This document shows, piece after piece, positions 24,545-35,078 of a stretch of 64,000 nt of DNA. The stretch spans positions 1 to 64,000 of the forward strand of contig JBDKTO010000069.1 in assembly GCA_039680175.1 (NCBI GenBank), written 5' to 3'. Position 1 is the stretch's first letter, and each line of letters starts with the position of its first letter. The position numbers and the translations under genes were made by a program. The stretch is from Veillonellales bacterium. GTDB lineage: Bacteria; Bacillota; Negativicutes; JAAYSF01. The notes beneath the pieces were generated by a model that saw only the letters and a program-made list of their open reading frames with translations, ran no database searches and was not told the DNA's origin.

Positions 24545-26341
24545 ATGAATACGAAACAGATTCGGAATTTTTCAATTATCGCCCATATTGATCATGGGAA
24601 ATCAACACTAGCCGACCGATTGCTTGAATATACCGGTGCTCTTTCGGCCCGGGAGATGGAAGACCAAGTGTTAGACCAGATGGATCTGGAACGGGAACGG
24701 GGCATTACAATCAAAGCCCAGGCCGTTCGTTTGGAGTATACGGCGAAGAATGGCGAAACGTATTTGCTTAACTTAATTGATACACCCGGCCACGTTGATT
24801 TTACCTACGAGGTTTCCCGCAGTCTGGCGGCGTGTGAAGGTGCGCTGCTGGTGATTGATGCGGCCCAGGGTATTGAGGCCCAGACGCTGGCCAATGTGTA
24901 TCTGGCGCTGGAGCATGATTTGGCAATTATTCCTGTTATTAATAAAATTGATTTACCCAGCGCTGACCCGGAAAAAGTAAAACAGGAGATTGAAGACGTG
25001 ATCGGCCTGGATGCTTCGGAAGCCGTATTGGTCAGTGCTAAAACCGGCTTTGGCGTGGAAGAGGTTCTGGAAGCGATTATCAAGAAAATTCCGTCGCCTC
25101 AGGGCCGGGAGACGGAACCGTTAAGTGCGCTCATCTTTGATTCTTATTTTGATTCCTACAAAGGTGTTATCGCTTATGTGCGGGTGATGGACGGAAGGAT
25201 AACGCCGGGGATGAAACTGAAAATGATGGCAACCGATAAAGTCTTTGAGGCGACGGAAGTAGGTATTTTCCGGCCATACCTGGCGAATGTGGACGAACTG
25301 GATGCGGGACAGGTAGGGTTTGTCGCCGGCAGTATTAAAAACGTAAAAGATACCCGGGTCGGCGATACCATTACCGATGCCGATCGGCCGGTCGCCAAGC
25401 CGCTGCCGGGTTATCGCAGAATAACGCCGATGGTATACTGCGGATTGTACCCGGTAGACAGCGCCGATTACGATAATCTCAAGGATGCGCTGGAAAAACT
25501 GCAGCTGAATGATGCTTCCCTGCTGTTCGATCCGGAAACGTCGGTCGCTTTGGGCTTCGGTTTTCGCTGCGGTTTTTTGGGGCTGCTGCATATGGACGTG
25601 GTTCAGGAACGGCTGGAGCGGGAATATCATCTTACGCTGATTACTACGGCGCCCAGCGTTATTTATAAAGTATACAAGACCGACGGGACAATGCTGGATA
25701 TTGACAATCCGTCTCGTCTGCCGGTGGTGCAGGAAATTGATCATATTGATGAACCTTATGTAAAAGCTACAGTGATTGTGCCCAATGATTTTGTCGGGGT
25801 GGTCATGGAACTGTCCCAGGAAAAGCGGGGCGAGTTTAAAGATATGAAATATTTGGACACGACTCGTGTTATGCTGACGTATCATTTACCGCTAAGCGAA
25901 ATTATTTATGATTATTTTGACCGGTTGAAATCTTCCACCCGGGGCTATGCCTCCCTGGATTACGCTTTGATCGGTTATCAAACGTCTCAGCTGGTGAAGC
26001 TGGATATTCTGCTGAACGGTGAACCGGTGGATGCATTGTCCATTATCGTTCACCGGGATAAAGCGTCTTACCGGGGGCGGTTATTGGCTGAAAAGTTGAA
26101 AGGCATTATTCCCCGGCAGATGTTTGAAATTCCCATACAGGCGGCTATCGGCAGTAAAGTAATTGCCCGGGAAACGGTGCGTGCCATGCGCAAGGATGTT
26201 TTGGCCAAATGTTACGGCGGCGATATTACCCGGAAACGAAAGCTGCTGGAGAAACAAAAAGCAGGCAAGAAGCGGATGAAGCAGGTCGGCAGCGTCGAGG
26301 TGCCGCAGGAAGCTTTTATGGCGATTTTGAAAATTGATTAA
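24545..26341 (+). CDS. lepA: Elongation factor 4 (LepA)
   Basis: 598 aa, the usual length. GTPase motifs [27 protein letters not shown] and [10 protein letters not shown] in the first 135 residues; EF-G-like domains follow, and the LepA-specific C-terminal domain carries [20 protein letters not shown]. Ribosome-associated GTPase thought to back-translocate or aid 30S assembly. Followed by hemW after 21 bp, the normal order. Confidence 0.98.
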   Translation: MNTKQIRNFSIIAHIDHGKSTLADRLLEYTGALSAREMEDQVLDQMDLERERGITIKAQAVRLEYTAKNGETYLLNLIDTPGHVDFTYEVSRSLAACEGALLVIDAAQGIEAQTLANVYLALEHDLAIIPVINKIDLPSADPEKVKQEIEDVIGLDASEAVLVSAKTGFGVEEVLEAIIKKIPSPQGRETEPLSALIFDSYFDSYKGVIAYVRVMDGRITPGMKLKMMATDKVFEATEVGIFRPYLANVDELDAGQVGFVAGSIKNVKDTRVGDTITDADRPVAKPLPGYRRITPMVYCGLYPVDSADYDNLKDALEKLQLNDASLLFDPETSVALGFGFRCGFLGLLHMDVVQERLEREYHLTLITTAPSVIYKVYKTDGTMLDIDNPSRLPVVQEIDHIDEPYVKATVIVPNDFVGVVMELSQEKRGEFKDMKYLDTTRVMLTYHLPLSEIIYDYFDRLKSSTRGYASLDYALIGYQTSQLVKLDILLNGEPVDALSIIVHRDKASYRGRLLAEKLKGIIPRQMFEIPIQAAIGSKVIARETVRAMRKDVLAKCYGGDITRKRKLLEKQKAGKKRMKQVGSVEVPQEAFMAILKID

Positions 26342-26362
26342 TCAGCCAGCCGGGAGGCTATC

Positions 26363-27505
26363 ATGAATCTGGGGTTATATATTCATATTCCTTTTTGCCG
26401 GCAGAAATGTTATTATTGCGATTTCCCGTCTTATGCCGGTTTGGAAAATGAATATGAGGCCTACACAGCCGCCTTATGCCGGGAAATATCCGGGCAAGGC
26501 GGCAGTTTCACCGGACAGGTAGTTGACTCAATCTACCTTGGCGGCGGGACGCCCACAGTGCTGGCGACAGCCCAAATAGTGAAGATAATGCAGACGGTGT
26601 ATACTCATTTTACAGTTGCCGGCAATGCCGAAATCAGCATCGAAGCCAATCCGGGTACGGTCGACCGTTTGAAACTTCAGGCGTTGCGGGACAGCGGCAT
26701 CAATCGGCTTAGTGTCGGTGTCCAGAGTTTTAATGATCGACTGCTCCACAGCATCGGCCGGATTCATACGGCCGAAGAGGCTGTCCGGGCGGTTGAATGG
26801 GCGAAGCAAGCCGGTTTTACCAATTTTAATATTGACTTAATGTACGGGCTGCCGGGACAATCCCTGGCAGATGCGGCTTTGAGCATAGAGCAGGCCGCCG
26901 TCCTGGGAAGCACCCATATCTCGGCTTATGGCCTGAAAGTGGAGGAGGGGACTCCTTTGGTTCGCTTATTAAAAGCGAATCGGCTAGAACTTCCGGATGA
27001 GGCGGAAGAAGAACAAATGTATGAATTGACGGTTCGTCATCTGCCGGATTTAGGCTACCAGCGTTATGAAATTTCCAATTTTTCCCGTCCGGGAGCCGAA
27101 TGCCGTCATAATCTGAAATATTGGCGGTTTCAACCCTATATCGGCCTGGGAGCGGCGGCTCATTCTTTTTTTGCCGCTGAGCGCTACGCCAATGTGGCGG
27201 ATGTCCGGCAATATATTGATAGTCAGGAACGGGGAGAATCTGCGGTCGGTTACCGGGAGAAGACCAGCCGGGCCGATGCTATGGCGGAATATATTTTTTT
27301 GGCTCTGCGGACGGTTCGGGGGCTGATTGTGGCAGACTTTAATCAATATTTTCAAACTGATTTTTTTGCCTGTTATCACTTGGTTGTTAAGCAGCTGCTT
27401 CGGCAGAAGCTGATTGTTCTAAGCGATAAGACGGTGCGTCTGACCGTGCGGGGCATGAAATACGGCAATGTTGCTTTTCGTGCATTTTTGCCGGATAAGG
27501 TTTGA
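26363..27505 (+). CDS. hemW: Heme chaperone HemW (HemN-like radical SAM)
   Basis: 380 aa. Radical-SAM motif IHIPFCRQKCYYCDFPSY (cluster cysteines CxxxCxxC at about 11-18), GGGTPT, and RLSVGVQSFNDRLL. The C-terminal HemW extension is present (GAAAHSF, AEYIFLALRTVRGL). The N-terminal residues before the cluster are short and the extra cysteine of true HemN is missing, so this is HemW, a heme-trafficking protein, and not coproporphyrinogen dehydrogenase. GGGAGGC before the ATG. Confidence 0.93.
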   Translation: MNLGLYIHIPFCRQKCYYCDFPSYAGLENEYEAYTAALCREISGQGGSFTGQVVDSIYLGGGTPTVLATAQIVKIMQTVYTHFTVAGNAEISIEANPGTVDRLKLQALRDSGINRLSVGVQSFNDRLLHSIGRIHTAEEAVRAVEWAKQAGFTNFNIDLMYGLPGQSLADAALSIEQAAVLGSTHISAYGLKVEEGTPLVRLLKANRLELPDEAEEEQMYELTVRHLPDLGYQRYEISNFSRPGAECRHNLKYWRFQPYIGLGAAAHSFFAAERYANVADVRQYIDSQERGESAVGYREKTSRADAMAEYIFLALRTVRGLIVADFNQYFQTDFFACYHLVVKQLLRQKLIVLSDKTVRLTVRGMKYGNVAFRAFLPDKV

Positions 27506-27523
27506 ATTGTGGCAAGGGAATAC

Positions 27524-27552
27524 TTGACATTGGGAAGCAGGAGTGGTATTTT
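27524..27552 (+). promoter_or_regulatory. Sigma-A promoter of the hrcA heat-shock operon
   Basis: TTGACA, 17-bp spacer, TATTTT, followed within 12 bp by the CIRCE operator. Confidence 0.75.
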
Positions 27553-27563
27553 TTTATTAGATA

Positions 27564-27590
27564 TTAGCACTCTATCGATGAGAGTGCTAA
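27564..27590 (+). promoter_or_regulatory. CIRCE operator (HrcA binding site)
   Basis: Perfect TTAGCACTC, nine-base spacer, GAGTGCTAA. It overlaps the expected transcription start of hrcA, so HrcA can repress the whole hrcA-chaperonin-grpE-dnaK-dnaJ operon. Confidence 0.97.
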
Positions 27591-27607
27591 CAATAGGAGG
27601 TGGAGTA

Positions 27608-28636
27608 ATGCTTGATGCACGAAAACGTAAAATATTGCAGGCAATTATAAATGATTATATTTCCACCGCAGAACCTATTGGCTCTCGCACTATTGCCCGC
27701 AAATACGACCTGGGAGTCAGCCCGGCTACCATTCGCAACGAAATGGCGGATCTTGAATTATTAGGCTATATTGAACAATTGCATACTTCTTCCGGTCGTA
27801 TTCCGTCGGCGAAGGGCTATCGGTTTTATGTTGATTCTCTGGTGTCGCCGGAACCGATAACGGAAAATGAGATTACGTTAATTAATCATTGGTATGCGGC
27901 CAAGGTTCGGCGAATTGAAGAGGTTTTTCAGGCTACGGCCAAAATCTTATCCCGGATGACTCATAATATTTCCCTGGTTTTGGCGCCCCAGTTTTCCCAA
28001 TGTGTTTTTAAATATTTGCAGTTTTTACCCCTTGATGAACGGCGGGCTATTTTAATTGTTGTAACCGATACCGGCTTTGTGGAAAACAAAATTATCGATT
28101 TGCCGGAGGAAACTTCTTTTGAGGATTTACAGCGAATTGCCGCCGGGATTAACAGCCGTTTATCCGGGCTGCCGTTCGACCGGATTAAGTCTTCGATTCT
28201 GCGTGAAATCAGGGATGATATTATTGGGGATACTCATCTGTTTGACGCGGCAGTTGAAATCCTGCAGCAAGCCTTGTCGGTTGAGAAGAACAAGCGGGTG
28301 TATTTAGGCGGTACGACCCAGATGCTAAGCCAGCCGGAGTTTCGTGACGTGGATAAAGTAAAGGATTTGCTGGCAATGCTGGAACAAGAAAGATTGTTAT
28401 GCGATATTCTGCATATGCAGGAGCGGGATGGAGTTGTTGTAACCATCGGTCAGGAAAATAAATATAGTGGTATTCAGGACTGCAGTATGGTTCAGGCAAC
28501 GTATCGTATTGACGGACAGGTGGTGGGCACCGTGGCGGTTTTGGGACCGACGCGGATGGAGTATGGCAAGATAATGGCGATTCTTGAATTTATGCATAGC
28601 CATTTAGGGGATGTTTTACGCAAATACAAGATGTAA
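27608..28636 (+). CDS. hrcA: Heat-inducible transcription repressor HrcA
   Basis: 342 aa from the ATG at 27608, which follows AGGAGGTGGAG; a longer open frame runs back through the CIRCE element and is not real. Winged-helix start MLDARKRKILQAIINDYIST, EPIGSRTIARKYDLGVSPAT and the HrcA-typical IEQLHTSSGRIPSAKGYRFY; GAF-like C-terminal domain with KEN-like IGQENKYSGIQDCSMV. HrcA binds CIRCE and in relatives needs GroEL for activity. Here the chaperonin gene next door is of another group. Confidence 0.97.
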   Translation: MLDARKRKILQAIINDYISTAEPIGSRTIARKYDLGVSPATIRNEMADLELLGYIEQLHTSSGRIPSAKGYRFYVDSLVSPEPITENEITLINHWYAAKVRRIEEVFQATAKILSRMTHNISLVLAPQFSQCVFKYLQFLPLDERRAILIVVTDTGFVENKIIDLPEETSFEDLQRIAAGINSRLSGLPFDRIKSSILREIRDDIIGDTHLFDAAVEILQQALSVEKNKRVYLGGTTQMLSQPEFRDVDKVKDLLAMLEQERLLCDILHMQERDGVVVTIGQENKYSGIQDCSMVQATYRIDGQVVGTVAVLGPTRMEYGKIMAILEFMHSHLGDVLRKYKM

Positions 28637-28673
28637 AGAGTTTTTTATATCCAGGATACGGGAGGCAAAACAA

Positions 28674-30263
28674 ATGAATCTGAAGCAGGCCGGCAGCGGT
28701 TCGGAAGTGGATGAACGGTTAGCGGCACTTTTAACCAATGCCAATGCGGTTCGGGCTATTACGGCGGCTGTTGAGGGAACAATCGGCCCCAAAGGCCTTG
28801 ACACGATGCTGGTGGATCGTTTTGGCGAAGTGATTATCACGAATGATGGCGTGACGATTTTAGATAAAATGGATGTGAATCATCCTGCCGCCAAGATGCT
28901 GATCAATATTGCCAAGGCCCAGCAGGCCGAGGTTGGCGACGGCACGACGACGGCTACGATTATGGCCGGCGGTTTGGTGGCGGAAGGAGTCAGCCAGGTG
29001 CTGCGGGGAGTGCCAGTGGCCAGGGTCATTGAAGGAATTAAATACGGCATTTCCCGGGCCAAAGCGGAAGTAAAGGCCCGGGGACGGCAGATTACGGATA
29101 TGCATGATCCGGTTTTACGGCATATTGCGATGATTGCCGGACGGGAATACGAAGATATTGCCGATTTGGTAGTGGAAGCAGCCCGTTTAATCGGGGTGGA
29201 AAAGTTAAATGAAAATAATTTTAAGCTGTCGGATATTATAACGGCAGAGGAAGGCGCAGGGAACGAAGTCTTCATGGGCGTCATTGTGGATAAGGAACGA
29301 ATGAGCCAGGAGATGCCCTTGGCGCTCACCGGAGTAAAGCTGCTATTGATTGATGATGCCCTGGAGCCGGAAGAAATGGAAGACGAGGCTCTTGGCACGG
29401 AAACCGGTTTTAAGCGCTATGTTGAGCTGCAGGATGAATTTAAGGCCAATGTACATAAAATTGTGGACTTGGGCGTAAATGTTGTGCTGACAGACCGGGG
29501 AGTGAACGATGCCGCTGAAGAGATTCTGACCGATGGGGGAGTTATGGTCATCCAGCGGGTGGCGGCAAAAGATCTCCGCCGGGCAGCCGAGCATACGGGG
29601 GCCCGGATGATTAAGCGTACCGGCCTTAAGAAGAATATCGCCGATATTGAGAAATATCTCGGCCAGGCTGAGAAAGTTTACGAAGATGAAAAACTGGAAC
29701 AGGTTCGAATCCTTGGCGGCAAAGGGAAGCCAATGGCTACTATCTTAGTCGGAGCAGCTACGGAAGAAGTAGTGGGCGAGCGGGAGCGGATCACTAAGGA
29801 TGCGGCTTCCAGCGTGCAGGCGGCCGTGAAGGGCGGTTATCTGCCAGGCGGCGGCTCCATAGAAATTGCCGTCGCCCGGGAAGTTGGCAAATCCCGGGAG
29901 AATCTCAAGGGAATGGCGGCTTACGGCCTTGATTGCGTCACAAGTGCGTTAAAGCGTCCTTTGTCGCAAATTGTGGAGAATGCCGGTTATAATCCCCTGG
30001 AAAAAGTAGAAGAGGTCGTGGATGCCCAGCTTGCCAGGGATGTCGATTGTCTGGGCATTGACTGTGATACAGGCGAAGTAGCCGATATGCTGGCACGGGG
30101 AATTGTGGATCCGGTTCCGGTGAAGCTTCATGCCATCAAAGCGGCGGGTGAAGTAGCAGTGGCGATTCTCCGTATCGATACGATCATTAAGAAGAAAGAA
30201 GAAGGCACGGCGGAACCGAGTAAGACTGCCGGCGGCAGTGATGCCGGATTGCCCGACTTTTAG
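28674..30263 (+). CDS. Archaeal-like group III chaperonin
   Basis: 529 aa, ATG with GGGAGG upstream. The sequence is thermosome/CCT-like, not GroEL-like: GPKGLDTMLVDRFGEVIITN (38-57), GDGTTT nucleotide loop (88-93), and ERITKDAASSVQAAVKGG (371-388) with the catalytic-type Asp376, followed by PGGGSIEIAVA (391-401). The C-terminal GGM tail of GroEL is absent. Such genes, called group III chaperonins, were described in a few bacteria such as Carboxydothermus and close by themselves with a built-in lid, without GroES. Its place between hrcA and grpE puts it under CIRCE control and within the DnaK operon. Confidence 0.92.
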   Translation: MNLKQAGSGSEVDERLAALLTNANAVRAITAAVEGTIGPKGLDTMLVDRFGEVIITNDGVTILDKMDVNHPAAKMLINIAKAQQAEVGDGTTTATIMAGGLVAEGVSQVLRGVPVARVIEGIKYGISRAKAEVKARGRQITDMHDPVLRHIAMIAGREYEDIADLVVEAARLIGVEKLNENNFKLSDIITAEEGAGNEVFMGVIVDKERMSQEMPLALTGVKLLLIDDALEPEEMEDEALGTETGFKRYVELQDEFKANVHKIVDLGVNVVLTDRGVNDAAEEILTDGGVMVIQRVAAKDLRRAAEHTGARMIKRTGLKKNIADIEKYLGQAEKVYEDEKLEQVRILGGKGKPMATILVGAATEEVVGERERITKDAASSVQAAVKGGYLPGGGSIEIAVAREVGKSRENLKGMAAYGLDCVTSALKRPLSQIVENAGYNPLEKVEEVVDAQLARDVDCLGIDCDTGEVADMLARGIVDPVPVKLHAIKAAGEVAVAILRIDTIIKKKEEGTAEPSKTAGGSDAGLPDF

Positions 30264-30298
30264 GCTAATAGCGAGTATAGTTTAATGGGGTGATGTGC

Positions 30299-30907
30299 AT
30301 GGTAGAAAAAAAGGAGCAACTTGATCAGGAGCAAGACGAAGCAATGCTGCCGCAAACTGCCGAACCACCGGCAGAGCAGCAAGCGGATCCAGAGCAGGAA
30401 CAACAGGAAAAGGGAAACCCGGAAGTTTGTTCTAATTATGCTGAAATTGAAAAAATGCGGGCTGCCATTGAAGAAAAAAATCGGCTGCTGGCCGAGCAGG
30501 CGGAACGCTATAAGCGGTTGCAAGCCGATTATGACAATTTTCGGCGGCGTACCCGGCAGGAAAAGGAAGAACTGTCGGCCATTGTGGCTCAGGGGATTAT
30601 CCGGGAACTGCTGCCGGTTGTTGATAATTTTGAACGGGCTCTCGCTAGTGCCGCGACCCAGGATGCCGCCGGATTGCTGTCCGGCGTGGAGATGATTTAT
30701 CGTCAGTTTGCCGCGGCCCTGGGGAAAAACGGCTTGACCGCCATTGAGGCGGTAGGAAAAATATTTGACCCGCAGCAGCACGAGGCTGTAATGCGAGTCG
30801 AAGACGATTCTCAACCGGAAGGTACGATTCTTGAGGAATTGCAGAAAGGGTATTTTGTGCAAGGCAAAGTCGTTCGACCGAGCATGGTGAAAGTTGCCGG
30901 CAAGTAA
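30299..30907 (+). CDS. grpE: Nucleotide exchange factor GrpE
   Basis: 202 aa from the ATG at 30299 (GGGG about 8 nt upstream; in-frame GTG/ATG codons at 30290 and 30293 are too close to it). A long acidic/Gln-rich N-terminal tail, then a coiled coil with ERYKRLQADYDNFRRRTRQE (about 70-90), and the C-terminal beta domain with FDPQQHEAVMRVED and GYFVQGKVVRPSMVKVA. Releases ADP from DnaK. Part of the CIRCE operon. Confidence 0.96.
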   Translation: MVEKKEQLDQEQDEAMLPQTAEPPAEQQADPEQEQQEKGNPEVCSNYAEIEKMRAAIEEKNRLLAEQAERYKRLQADYDNFRRRTRQEKEELSAIVAQGIIRELLPVVDNFERALASAATQDAAGLLSGVEMIYRQFAAALGKNGLTAIEAVGKIFDPQQHEAVMRVEDDSQPEGTILEELQKGYFVQGKVVRPSMVKVAGK

Positions 30908-30947
30908 TATTAACGGCAGAAACCTATTTTTAAGGGAGGAATAAAAA

Positions 30948-32816
30948 ATGGCAAAAGTAATTGGGATAGACCTTGGTACTACGAATTCGGTAGTGGCGGT
31001 AATGGAGGGCGGTGAACCTGTTGTTATTGCCAATACGGAAGGAAGCCGTTTGACGCCTTCGGTAGTTGGATTTTCCAAGACCGGGGAGCGTCTGGTCGGT
31101 CAGCTGGCGAAACGCCAGGCCGTTTCGAATCCGGATGGCACTATCAGCTCAATAAAGCGGTATATGGGGACTGATCATAAGGTACACATTAACGATAAAG
31201 AGTATAATCCCCAGCAAATTTCCGCAATGATTTTGCAAAAACTGAAAGCAGATGCCGAAGCCTATCTTGGCGGATCCGTCAGCCAGGCGGTTATTACGGT
31301 TCCGGCTTATTTTAGCGACAGTCAGCGTCAGGCAACGAAGGATGCAGGCACCATTGCCGGCCTGGAAGTTCTGCGGATTATCAATGAACCGACTGCGGCG
31401 GCCCTGGCTTACGGGCTGGATAAAGGCGAAGATCACACGATTCTGGTATTTGACCTTGGCGGCGGTACCTTTGATGTTTCCATTCTGGAATTAGGCGACG
31501 GAGTGTTTGAAGTAAAAGCAACCAACGGCAACAACCGCTTAGGCGGCGATGATTTTGACGAACGGGTTATGAACTGGCTGATTGCCGAATTTAAAAAAGA
31601 AAATGGCATTGATTTGTCCGGCGACCGCATGGCGGTACAACGGTTGCGGGAAGCGGCAGAGAAGGCTAAAATCGAGCTGTCCGGCGTTTTGACGACCAAC
31701 ATTAATTTACCCTTCATCACTGCCGATCAATCCGGCCCGAAGCATTTGGATATTAATCTCAGCCGGGCGAAATTCGATGAGTTGACGGCTGATCTGGTGG
31801 AAGCAACCATGGGACCGACCCGTCAGGCCATGAGTGATGCAGGATTGTCACCGAAGGATATTCAAAAAGTCATCCTGGTCGGTGGTTCGACCCGTATTCC
31901 GGCCGTACAGGAAGCAATCAAGAAATTTTTGGGGAAAGAGCCTCACCGGGGAGTCAATCCGGATGAATGCGTTGCCGTAGGCGCCGCTATTCAGGCCGGT
32001 GTTCTTGTGGGTGAAGTCAAAGATGTATTGCTGCTGGATGTGACTCCGCTGTCGTTGGGCATTGAAACACTTGGCGGCGTCTGCACCAAAATTATTGAGC
32101 GCAATACCACTATTCCGACTTCCAAGAGCCAAACATTTTCGACTGCCGCCGATAACCAGCCTTCTGTGGATATTCACGTTTTGCAGGGCGAGCGGGAAAT
32201 GGCTTCTTATAATAAAACGTTGGGCCGATTTGAACTTTCCGGTATTCCGCCGGCACCCCGTGGTGTGCCTCGTATTGAAGTTACCTTTGATATCGATGCC
32301 AATGGTATTGTTCATGTGTCGGCCAAAGATTTGGGGACAGGAAAGGAACAGAAAATTACCATTACTGCTTCCGGCGCTATGAGCAAAGAGGATATTGACC
32401 GCATGGTGAAGGAAGCCGAAGCTCATGCCGCGGAAGATAAGCAGCATAAAGACGAAGTGGAGGTCCGCAATAATGCCGATTCCTTAGTGTACCAGGCTGA
32501 AAAAACCATTAAGGATGTAGGCGATAAAGCCGATAAAGCTTTGATCGAAAAAGTACAGCAGGCTGCTGATAAATTAAAGGAAACGCTGAAAGGCAGCGAT
32601 ATTGCTAAAATCAAAGCGGACACGGAAGAACTGACAAAAACTTTATATGAATTAACTTCCGCGGTTTACAAAACAACGGAGCAGCAAGGTGGTGCTCCCG
32701 GGGCTCAGCCTGGATTTGACGCCGGTGCCGGCAGTCAGCAGGAAAGTCAAAGTAACGGAAAAGGCGAAAAAGTCGTTGATGCCGAATATAAAGTAGTGGA
32801 TGACGACAAAAAATAA
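30948..32816 (+). CDS. dnaK: Molecular chaperone DnaK (Hsp70)
   Basis: 622 aa. ATPase domain with [47 protein letters not shown] and [14 protein letters not shown]; linker [18 protein letters not shown]; substrate-binding domain and C-terminal helical lid ending in the acidic [13 protein letters not shown]. It contains the shorter Firmicute-type subdomain typical of this phylum. Strong SD (AAGGGAGGA). Works with DnaJ and GrpE in the same operon. Confidence 0.99.
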   Translation: MAKVIGIDLGTTNSVVAVMEGGEPVVIANTEGSRLTPSVVGFSKTGERLVGQLAKRQAVSNPDGTISSIKRYMGTDHKVHINDKEYNPQQISAMILQKLKADAEAYLGGSVSQAVITVPAYFSDSQRQATKDAGTIAGLEVLRIINEPTAAALAYGLDKGEDHTILVFDLGGGTFDVSILELGDGVFEVKATNGNNRLGGDDFDERVMNWLIAEFKKENGIDLSGDRMAVQRLREAAEKAKIELSGVLTTNINLPFITADQSGPKHLDINLSRAKFDELTADLVEATMGPTRQAMSDAGLSPKDIQKVILVGGSTRIPAVQEAIKKFLGKEPHRGVNPDECVAVGAAIQAGVLVGEVKDVLLLDVTPLSLGIETLGGVCTKIIERNTTIPTSKSQTFSTAADNQPSVDIHVLQGEREMASYNKTLGRFELSGIPPAPRGVPRIEVTFDIDANGIVHVSAKDLGTGKEQKITITASGAMSKEDIDRMVKEAEAHAAEDKQHKDEVEVRNNADSLVYQAEKTIKDVGDKADKALIEKVQQAADKLKETLKGSDIAKIKADTEELTKTLYELTSAVYKTTEQQGGAPGAQPGFDAGAGSQQESQSNGKGEKVVDAEYKVVDDDKK

Positions 32817-32831
32817 TTTGACGCAATAAAG

Positions 32832-32910
32832 TAACCGCCAATGCCGCAGGAAGTCTCCGGCTCTTGTAGAGAGCCGGAGAGCCTGCGTCTGTAGGTTATA
32901 GGGCGGGTTA
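32832..32910 (+). other. Structured dnaK-dnaJ intergenic RNA
   Basis: Nested inverted repeats: outer TAACCGCC with GGCGGGTTA (one bulge), GCAGG with CCTGC, and inner TCTCCGGCTCT with AGAGCCGGAGA around a five-base loop. No T tract follows, so it is not a standard terminator; it may be a processing site or mRNA stabiliser tuning dnaJ relative to dnaK. Confidence 0.6.
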
Positions 32911-32940
32911 GTGAAAATTATTAGTTTGGGATGGTGAAAA

Positions 32941-34086
32941 GTGAGTAAGCGCGACTATTATGAAGTGTTAGGCGTAGCCAAAACGGCGTCTGATGAGGAA
33001 GTAAAAAAAGCGTTTCGTAAGATGGCGCGGAAATACCATCCTGACGTCAACCGCGATGATCCAAAAGCAGCCGAGGAAAAATTTAAAGAAGTGAACGAGG
33101 CGTATGAAGTATTATCCAATGCGGAGCGCCGGGCACAGTATGACCAATTCGGCCATGCGGCTTTTGACGGCACCGGCGGCGGGCAGAGCGGCTTCGGCGG
33201 TTTTAGTTCCGCTGGCGGCGGGATTAATGATATTTTCGATATGTTTTTTGGCGGTCAGACGGGATTTGGCTTCGGCGGCGGACGTCAGGCAGGACCGGAA
33301 AAGGGCTCTGACCTGCGGTTTGATATGGAGATTTCTTTTAACGAAGCCGCTTTCGGGGTAGAAACAGAAATACAGCTTCCCCGAACGGAAGACTGCAGCG
33401 TTTGCCATGGATCGGGGGCTGCAGCGGGAACTCATCCGGAGACTTGCCCCCAGTGTAAGGGAACCGGCCAGGTTCAGGTCATGCAAAATACTCCCTTTGG
33501 CCGCATGGTGAACGTGAAGACATGTGATCGCTGTCAGGGCACCGGTCATATTGTTCGTACTCCCTGTAAGGAATGCCATGGTCAGGGCAAAGTCCGCGTC
33601 AAGCGGAAAATTAAAATTAAAATCCCGCCGGGCGTGGATAACGGCTCCCGGCTGCGGGTGGCCCATGAAGGGGAAGCCGGCATGCGGGGCGGTCCGCCGG
33701 GGGATTTGTATGTTTATATTTTTGTAAAACCGCATAAACTGTTTACCCGTGAAGGCAGCGATGTAATTTGTGAAGTCCCGATCAGTTTTGTCCAGGCTGC
33801 CCTTGGTGATGAAATTGAAGTGCCCACGTTAGACGGCAAAGTGAAATTGCGGATACCGGAAGGCACACAATCAGCCACTACTTTCCGGCTGCGGGACAAA
33901 GGCATTCCTCACTTGCGGGGTAATGGCCGGGGAGATCAGCATGTTCGGATCAAGGTTTTAACGCCGCAGAAATTAAATGAAAAGCAGCGGGAAATTTTGC
34001 AGGAATTTGCCAAGGCCACCGGGGATAATATTAGCCCGGAAGAGAAAACTTTTTTCAAAAAAGTGAAGGATGCCTTTGGTGTGTAA
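32941..34086 (+). CDS. dnaJ: Co-chaperone DnaJ (Hsp40)
   Basis: 381 aa, GTG start. J domain with [20 protein letters not shown] and HPD in [11 protein letters not shown]; a Gly/Phe-rich linker (70-115); a zinc-finger domain with four CxxCxGxG repeats ([32 protein letters not shown]); and C-terminal peptide-binding domains. Stimulates DnaK ATPase. Separated from dnaK by 124 bp with strong RNA structure. Confidence 0.98.
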   Translation: MSKRDYYEVLGVAKTASDEEVKKAFRKMARKYHPDVNRDDPKAAEEKFKEVNEAYEVLSNAERRAQYDQFGHAAFDGTGGGQSGFGGFSSAGGGINDIFDMFFGGQTGFGFGGGRQAGPEKGSDLRFDMEISFNEAAFGVETEIQLPRTEDCSVCHGSGAAAGTHPETCPQCKGTGQVQVMQNTPFGRMVNVKTCDRCQGTGHIVRTPCKECHGQGKVRVKRKIKIKIPPGVDNGSRLRVAHEGEAGMRGGPPGDLYVYIFVKPHKLFTREGSDVICEVPISFVQAALGDEIEVPTLDGKVKLRIPEGTQSATTFRLRDKGIPHLRGNGRGDQHVRIKVLTPQKLNEKQREILQEFAKATGDNISPEEKTFFKKVKDAFGV

Positions 34087-34136
34087 CTAACTTCCCGGCA
34101 GCGGGGCGGCAACAAGAAAAGTAAGGGGCGATTGGT

Positions 34137-35075
34137 ATGAAGTGGGCCGAGATTAGTATTCAGACGACGCATGAGGCTACCGAAGCAGTAGCAAATATTT
34201 TTCACGAATTGGGTTCCAGCGGGGTTGTGATCGAAGACCCCGAACTCATTAACGCATACCGCAGATCCGGAGCGTGGGATTATTGTGACATACCGGAGGA
34301 AACCGATACCGAAACCGTCATTGTCAAGGCCTACTTACCAGTTGACGAACATCTGAAGGAAAAGCTGCATGTTTTTGAAACGGCAGTGGATGAACTTGTT
34401 ACGCATAATTTAGATAAGGGGAATGGTTCGATTCAGTGCCAGGAGATCAAAGAAGAAGACTGGGCTTCCTCCTGGAAAGAATATTTCCATCCGGTCAGAA
34501 TTGGTGAAAAAATTGTAATCAAACCTTCCTGGGAGGAATATCAGCCCCTGACAAAGGATATCGTTATTGAGCTGGATCCGGGCATGGCTTTTGGGACAGG
34601 GACCCATCATACTACGGCAATGTGCAGCCGCTGCCTGGAGGAAGGAATGAAACCGGGCGATATTGTGTTTGATGTCGGTACAGGGTCAGGCATCTTGTCG
34701 ATTGCTGCCGCTAAACTGGGCGCGGCTGGCGTACAGGCTGTTGATCTGGATTCGGTGGCCGTTCGCGTGGCAAGGGAGAATGTAGCTTTAAATCACGTGG
34801 AGCCAGTGGTTCGTGTGGTTCAGGGAGATTTGCTGACCGGGGTAACCGGTAAGGCGAACATTATTATCGCCAATATTATCGCCGACATTATTATTAAGCT
34901 GCTGCCGGATATTCCCGATCATTTGCAGGATGACGGCTTGTTTATTGCCAGCGGCATTATCAGCGAGCGTTTGAGCGATGTCACTGCGGCAATACTTGAG
35001 TGCGGTTTAGTGGTCGATAAAGTTGTGGAAGAGGACGGCTGGGTAGCCATAATGATTCGCAAAGGAGGCGCTTGA
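34137..35075 (+). CDS. prmA: Ribosomal protein L11 methyltransferase
   Basis: 312 aa. SAM-binding core FDVGTGSGILSIAAAKLGAA (about 180-200) preceded by LDPGMAFGTGTHHTT and followed by IIANIIADIIIKLLPDI. Trimethylates L11. Directly downstream of dnaJ and overlapping in operon with rsmE (4 bp apart), the normal Firmicute order. Confidence 0.95.
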   Translation: MKWAEISIQTTHEATEAVANIFHELGSSGVVIEDPELINAYRRSGAWDYCDIPEETDTETVIVKAYLPVDEHLKEKLHVFETAVDELVTHNLDKGNGSIQCQEIKEEDWASSWKEYFHPVRIGEKIVIKPSWEEYQPLTKDIVIELDPGMAFGTGTHHTTAMCSRCLEEGMKPGDIVFDVGTGSGILSIAAAKLGAAGVQAVDLDSVAVRVARENVALNHVEPVVRVVQGDLLTGVTGKANIIIANIIADIIIKLLPDIPDHLQDDGLFIASGIISERLSDVTAAILECGLVVDKVVEEDGWVAIMIRKGGA

Positions 35076-35078
35076 GCT

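Noticed and set aside
25121-25885. 254-aa open frame on the minus strand over lepA
   Set aside because: Antisense to the highly conserved lepA; His/Gln/Ile-rich and no motif.
27509-27607. N-terminal extension of HrcA
   Set aside because: It would be encoded by the promoter and CIRCE operator; the ATG at 27608 has the ribosome binding site and the normal HrcA start.
30260-31078. 272-aa open frame on the minus strand over grpE and the start of dnaK
   Set aside because: Antisense to two certain genes; low-complexity Phe/Leu-rich sequence and no recognisable domain.
33112-33735. 207-aa open frame on the minus strand over dnaJ
   Set aside because: Antisense shadow of dnaJ, no family features or ribosome binding site.
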